Assembly: GCF_039994875.1 (NCBI RefSeq)
Contig: NZ_CP121196.1
Location: 5,580,001-5,644,000 of the forward strand
Length of the DNA: 64,000 bases
From: Telmatobacter sp. DSM 110680
GTDB taxonomy: Bacteria; Acidobacteriota; Terriglobia; Terriglobales; Acidobacteriaceae
Direction of reading: 5' to 3'
Shown here: positions 61,293-64,000 of the stretch, piece after piece
How the letters are laid out: each line of letters opens with the position of its first letter
Position numbering within the stretch: position 1 is the first letter of the stretch
Notes under the pieces: generated by a model
Seen by the model: only the letters and a program-made list of their open reading frames with translations
Databases searched by the model: none
What the model was told of the DNA's origin: nothing
Translations under genes and position numbers: made by a program

Positions 61293-63608
61293 ATGGCCAA
61301 GACCGACCCCAGCTCATCCCGTTTCTACATCACAACGCCCATTTATTACGTGAATGCGCGTCCGCACCTGGGGCACGCGTATTCAACCATCGTGTGTGAC
61401 GCGATTGCGCGACGCAAGCGGGCCATGGGCATCGATACATGGTTTCTGACCGGGACTGATGAACATGGGCAGAAGATCGAGCGCTCCGCCAAGCTGGCCG
61501 GATGCACCCCGCAGGACTTCGCTGACAAAATCGCCTCCGAATTCCGCGCCCAGTGGGACCGCCTCGGCCTCACCTACGATGACTTCATCCGAACAACCGA
61601 GCCCCGCCACAAGCGCGGCGTGCAGAAGCTTTTTGCCACCCTCCGCGATCGCGGTTTTATCTACAAGGGCTCGTACACCGGACAATACTGCGTATCCGAT
61701 GAAGCGTGGGTTGACGTGCCACCCGGCGCGCCCTGCCCCGATTGCGGTCGCATCACCGAAACCGTCAGCGAGGAAAATTACTTCTTCAAGCTTTCCGCTT
61801 TCGAGCGCAAGCTGCTTGAGTTTTACGACGAGAACCCCGGATTCATGCAGCCGGAATCGACCCGCCGCGAAGTCATCTCATTCGTACGCAGCGGCCTTAA
61901 AGATCTTTCGATCAGCCGCAGCAGCTTTACTTGGGGTATCCCCGTTCCGGGCGACGAAAAACACGTGGTCTACGTGTGGCTCGATGCGCTGGCCAACTAC
62001 ATCACGGCGCTTGGGTACGGCTCGGATGATCCCGCCGACCAGGCACGCTTCGCGAAATTCTGGCCCGCCGACATTCACCTCATCGGCAAAGAGATCAGTC
62101 GGTTTCACTGTGTCTACTGGCCCGCATTTCTGATGGCCGCTGGGCTGCCAACGCCGCGTTCTGTAAAAGCCAACGGCTGGCTGCTTTTCGATCAAGGCAA
62201 GATGTCGAAATCGCGCGGTAACATCGTGCGCGCCGACACCGTGCGCGAAGTACTGGGCGCGGATGCCTTGCGCTACTTCCTGCTGCGCGAGATTCCCTTC
62301 GGCCAGGACGGCAGTTTTACATTCGACGCCCTTGTCCAGCGCTACAACGGCGACCTTGCCAACGGCTACGGTAACCTTGTCAGCCGAGTGGTCAACATGG
62401 TTCACAAGTACTTCGGTGGAGTGGTGCCGGAAACAGGTGCGGAGACGCAAGCTGAGTCGTCCCTGCGAGAAAGCACGATTCGCACGACCGCCGCGTTTGC
62501 TCCGCTCTTTGAAGGACTCGACTTTTCTGAGGCGCTGAAAACACTGTGGGCGCTGGTTGCCGAGACGGATGGGTACCTTACCGCCAACGCTCCCTGGAAG
62601 CGTCCGGCCGACCGTTCTGAAGGCGATCACGCGGCGCTGCAGGCCCGTGTGCTGGCCACTGCTGCCGAGGCGATTCGCGTAATCACGGCGTTGGTCTATC
62701 CCATCCTCCCAGATGCGGCATCCAAGGTGTGGCAGCAGCTTGGGCAGGGCGAAATTGCTGACGCTGCGAAACAAGCATTTCTCACCAACCTCGCGTGGGG
62801 CGGACTGAAAGCCGGTACACACTTCGGCGAGCCCGCACCACTCTTTCCCCGCGCTGAAAAGGACGCAGTCACCCGTATGCAGAATTTGGAAGACGAGAAC
62901 AACAAGAATGCTATAGAGGCTGCGAGCAACCAGGAGAGTGCCGAGAAGACTGCTCCTGAAGCTCCCACGTCCGCTCTGGGTGTAAATCCTCATCCCGGGC
63001 AGCAGCCGCCAGCCGATTCGGTGAAGTCCGCTCCATCGGCTACTTCGGTGCAATCACCATCGAGCACCGAAGACGGTCCCGCAGGCACAGCCGCCACCAC
63101 CGCTCCGAGCAATCCGGAAAAACCGGTCGCGACTGCCCACGTGCATACAGTGCCAGCAGAGTTATCCAGCAGTCGGCTTTCTTCAACACCTGCCGAAGCC
63201 CCTGCCAACCAGCCTTTACATTCGAAGGAAACCCAGGACCCTTCCGGGGCGCCGACACAGCCGGCGCAAACAAACCCCACGGTGATCAGCATTGATGACT
63301 TCGCCAAGGTGGAGCTGCGGGTAGCCCAAATACTGGTCGCCGAGAGAATTCCCAAGGCCGACAAACTACTGCGGCTGGAAGTCGATCTGGGCTATGAAAA
63401 GCGCCAGATCCTCGCCGGGATCGCGCAATACTATGAGCCGGAAAAGCTGATTGGCCGCAAGATTGTAATCGTCGCCAACCTGGCTCCACGGAAGATGCGC
63501 GGCCTGGAGTCGAATGGGATGCTGCTGGCAGCGTCGCTGCCCACGGATGGTGCGCCCGTGCTGGCAGGATTTCTCGAAGACGTACCACTTGGTGCGCGGC
63601 TAAAGTAG
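61293..63608 (+). CDS. metG: Methionyl-tRNA synthetase with C-terminal tRNA-binding domain
   Basis: The protein is 771 aa. The class I core has PIYYVNARPHLGHAYSTIV (HLGH) and LFDQGKMSKSRGN. The connective zinc knuckle is a single CPDC pair with YCVSDEAW before it. An anticodon domain follows. A low-complexity linker rich in Ala, Pro, Ser, Thr and Glu, about 110 residues (~540-655), joins the C-terminal EMAPII-type tRNA-binding domain (VELRVAQILVAERIPKADKLLRLEVDLGYEKRQILAGIAQYY). That domain raises tRNA affinity and dimerises. The long linker is unusual. tatD follows. Confidence 0.95.
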   Translation: MAKTDPSSSRFYITTPIYYVNARPHLGHAYSTIVCDAIARRKRAMGIDTWFLTGTDEHGQKIERSAKLAGCTPQDFADKIASEFRAQWDRLGLTYDDFIRTTEPRHKRGVQKLFATLRDRGFIYKGSYTGQYCVSDEAWVDVPPGAPCPDCGRITETVSEENYFFKLSAFERKLLEFYDENPGFMQPESTRREVISFVRSGLKDLSISRSSFTWGIPVPGDEKHVVYVWLDALANYITALGYGSDDPADQARFAKFWPADIHLIGKEISRFHCVYWPAFLMAAGLPTPRSVKANGWLLFDQGKMSKSRGNIVRADTVREVLGADALRYFLLREIPFGQDGSFTFDALVQRYNGDLANGYGNLVSRVVNMVHKYFGGVVPETGAETQAESSLRESTIRTTAAFAPLFEGLDFSEALKTLWALVAETDGYLTANAPWKRPADRSEGDHAALQARVLATAAEAIRVITALVYPILPDAASKVWQQLGQGEIADAAKQAFLTNLAWGGLKAGTHFGEPAPLFPRAEKDAVTRMQNLEDENNKNAIEAASNQESAEKTAPEAPTSALGVNPHPGQQPPADSVKSAPSATSVQSPSSTEDGPAGTAATTAPSNPEKPVATAHVHTVPAELSSSRLSSTPAEAPANQPLHSKETQDPSGAPTQPAQTNPTVISIDDFAKVELRVAQILVAERIPKADKLLRLEVDLGYEKRQILAGIAQYYEPEKLIGRKIVIVANLAPRKMRGLESNGMLLAASLPTDGAPVLAGFLEDVPLGARLK

Positions 63609-63676
63609 AAAATTGAATTGCAGAACGAGTGATGGTGCGTTGAGCAAATCACCTCGAAATTACAGGAGGTCTCTGC

Positions 63677-64000
63677 TTGCTGATCGACTCCCACGCCCAC
63701 CTCGATAGCCCTCGCTACGCAGAGGACCGCGATGTCATGCTGCGCCATGCTGCCGAAGCAGGCGTAGGCGCGGTTTTGTCGATTGGCATTGGCGAAGGCC
63801 CGGGCGAGATGCACCAAGCAATGGATATCTGCCGGGAGTTCAATGGCAAGCCGGGCATGCCCCTTCTCTACGCCAGCGCCGGAATCTATCCTCACAATGC
63901 TGCCGAAGCCGATGACGCGGCGCAGGCCAAGCTCGATGACCTCCTCTCTCAACCTGAAGTCATCGCATGCGGCGAGATTGGTCTCGATTACTATCACGAA
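63677..64000 (+). CDS. tatD: TatD-family metal-dependent hydrolase, C-terminus outside the window
   Basis: The frame starts at TTG 63677, with AGGAGGT 6 bases upstream, and runs to the window edge (108 codons). It begins LLIDSHAHLDSPRYAEDRD, the HxH metal-binding motif of TatD deoxyribonucleases, and includes the second ligand region GEIGLDYYHE, cut there. TatD proteins have a TIM barrel with two metals and 3'-5' nuclease activity. It lies 68 bases downstream of metG, an order often seen in bacteria, so both are probably co-transcribed. Confidence 0.9.
   Translation, partial: MLIDSHAHLDSPRYAEDRDVMLRHAAEAGVGAVLSIGIGEGPGEMHQAMDICREFNGKPGMPLLYASAGIYPHNAAEADDAAQAKLDDLLSQPEVIACGEIGLDYYHE

Noticed and set aside
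1..64000. CRISPR arrays, rRNA genes, intact insertion sequences
   Set aside because: I saw no regularly spaced repeats with unique spacers, no rRNA-like sequence and no transposase or integrase reading frame.

Overview
The window reads like a chromosome segment of an Acidobacteriota member, probably class Terriglobia. This is inferred from the gene set: a CadC-type winged-helix regulator, an Oar-like TonB receptor with an N-terminal carboxypeptidase-regulatory-like domain, Kelch-type and beta-propeller-like lipoproteins, a pro-kumamolisin protease with Ig-like repeats and a membrane/Gly-rich tail, and the tig-clpP-clpX-lon order. Genes are moderately GC-rich and closely packed on both strands. 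GTG and TTG starts are common.

Layout. 1-7.8 kb: a truncated winged-helix regulator, two surface lipoproteins flanked by two copies of a 46-bp repeat, an outer-membrane receptor and a TPR protein. 7.8-12.9 kb: a gene-poor stretch that looks like an accessory island. It holds one large unrecognised protein with a zinc ribbon and a PD-(D/E)XK-like nuclease motif, an excisionase-like HTH protein and a 5' half tRNA-Gly remnant. 13-26.2 kb: two consecutive heavy-metal RND efflux operons (TolC, adaptor, pump). The first has a CzcA-type pump and a frameshifted TolC gene. The second has a CusA-type pump, preceded by a small Cys/Met-rich secreted protein. 26.3-41.3 kb: a UPF0182 membrane protein, then mostly carbohydrate functions (GH144-like glucanase, LacI regulator with a palindromic operator-like site, dehydrogenases, aldose epimerase, Gfo/Idh/MocA protein), the sedolisin-family protease and a PilT-type ATPase. 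41.4-49 kb: proteostasis cluster tig-clpP-clpX-lon, then engB. 49-54 kb: a urocanase-like protein and a reverse-strand secretin/pseudopilin operon. 54-64 kb: smpB, pepA, DUF2062, a ferredoxin-like protein, fhs, argS, metG and tatD (cut by the window end).

The metal operons are co-linear and translationally coupled by 4-base or 1-base overlaps, so each should make a complete tripartite exporter, provided the first TolC is functional. The GH144-like gene, the LacI gene and the palindrome form a plausible local regulatory circuit for glucan use. The most interesting unknown is the 835-aa protein at 8703-11210, a candidate nuclease or defence protein on a possible integrated element. All calls come from reading the sequence and translations; no database search was run.
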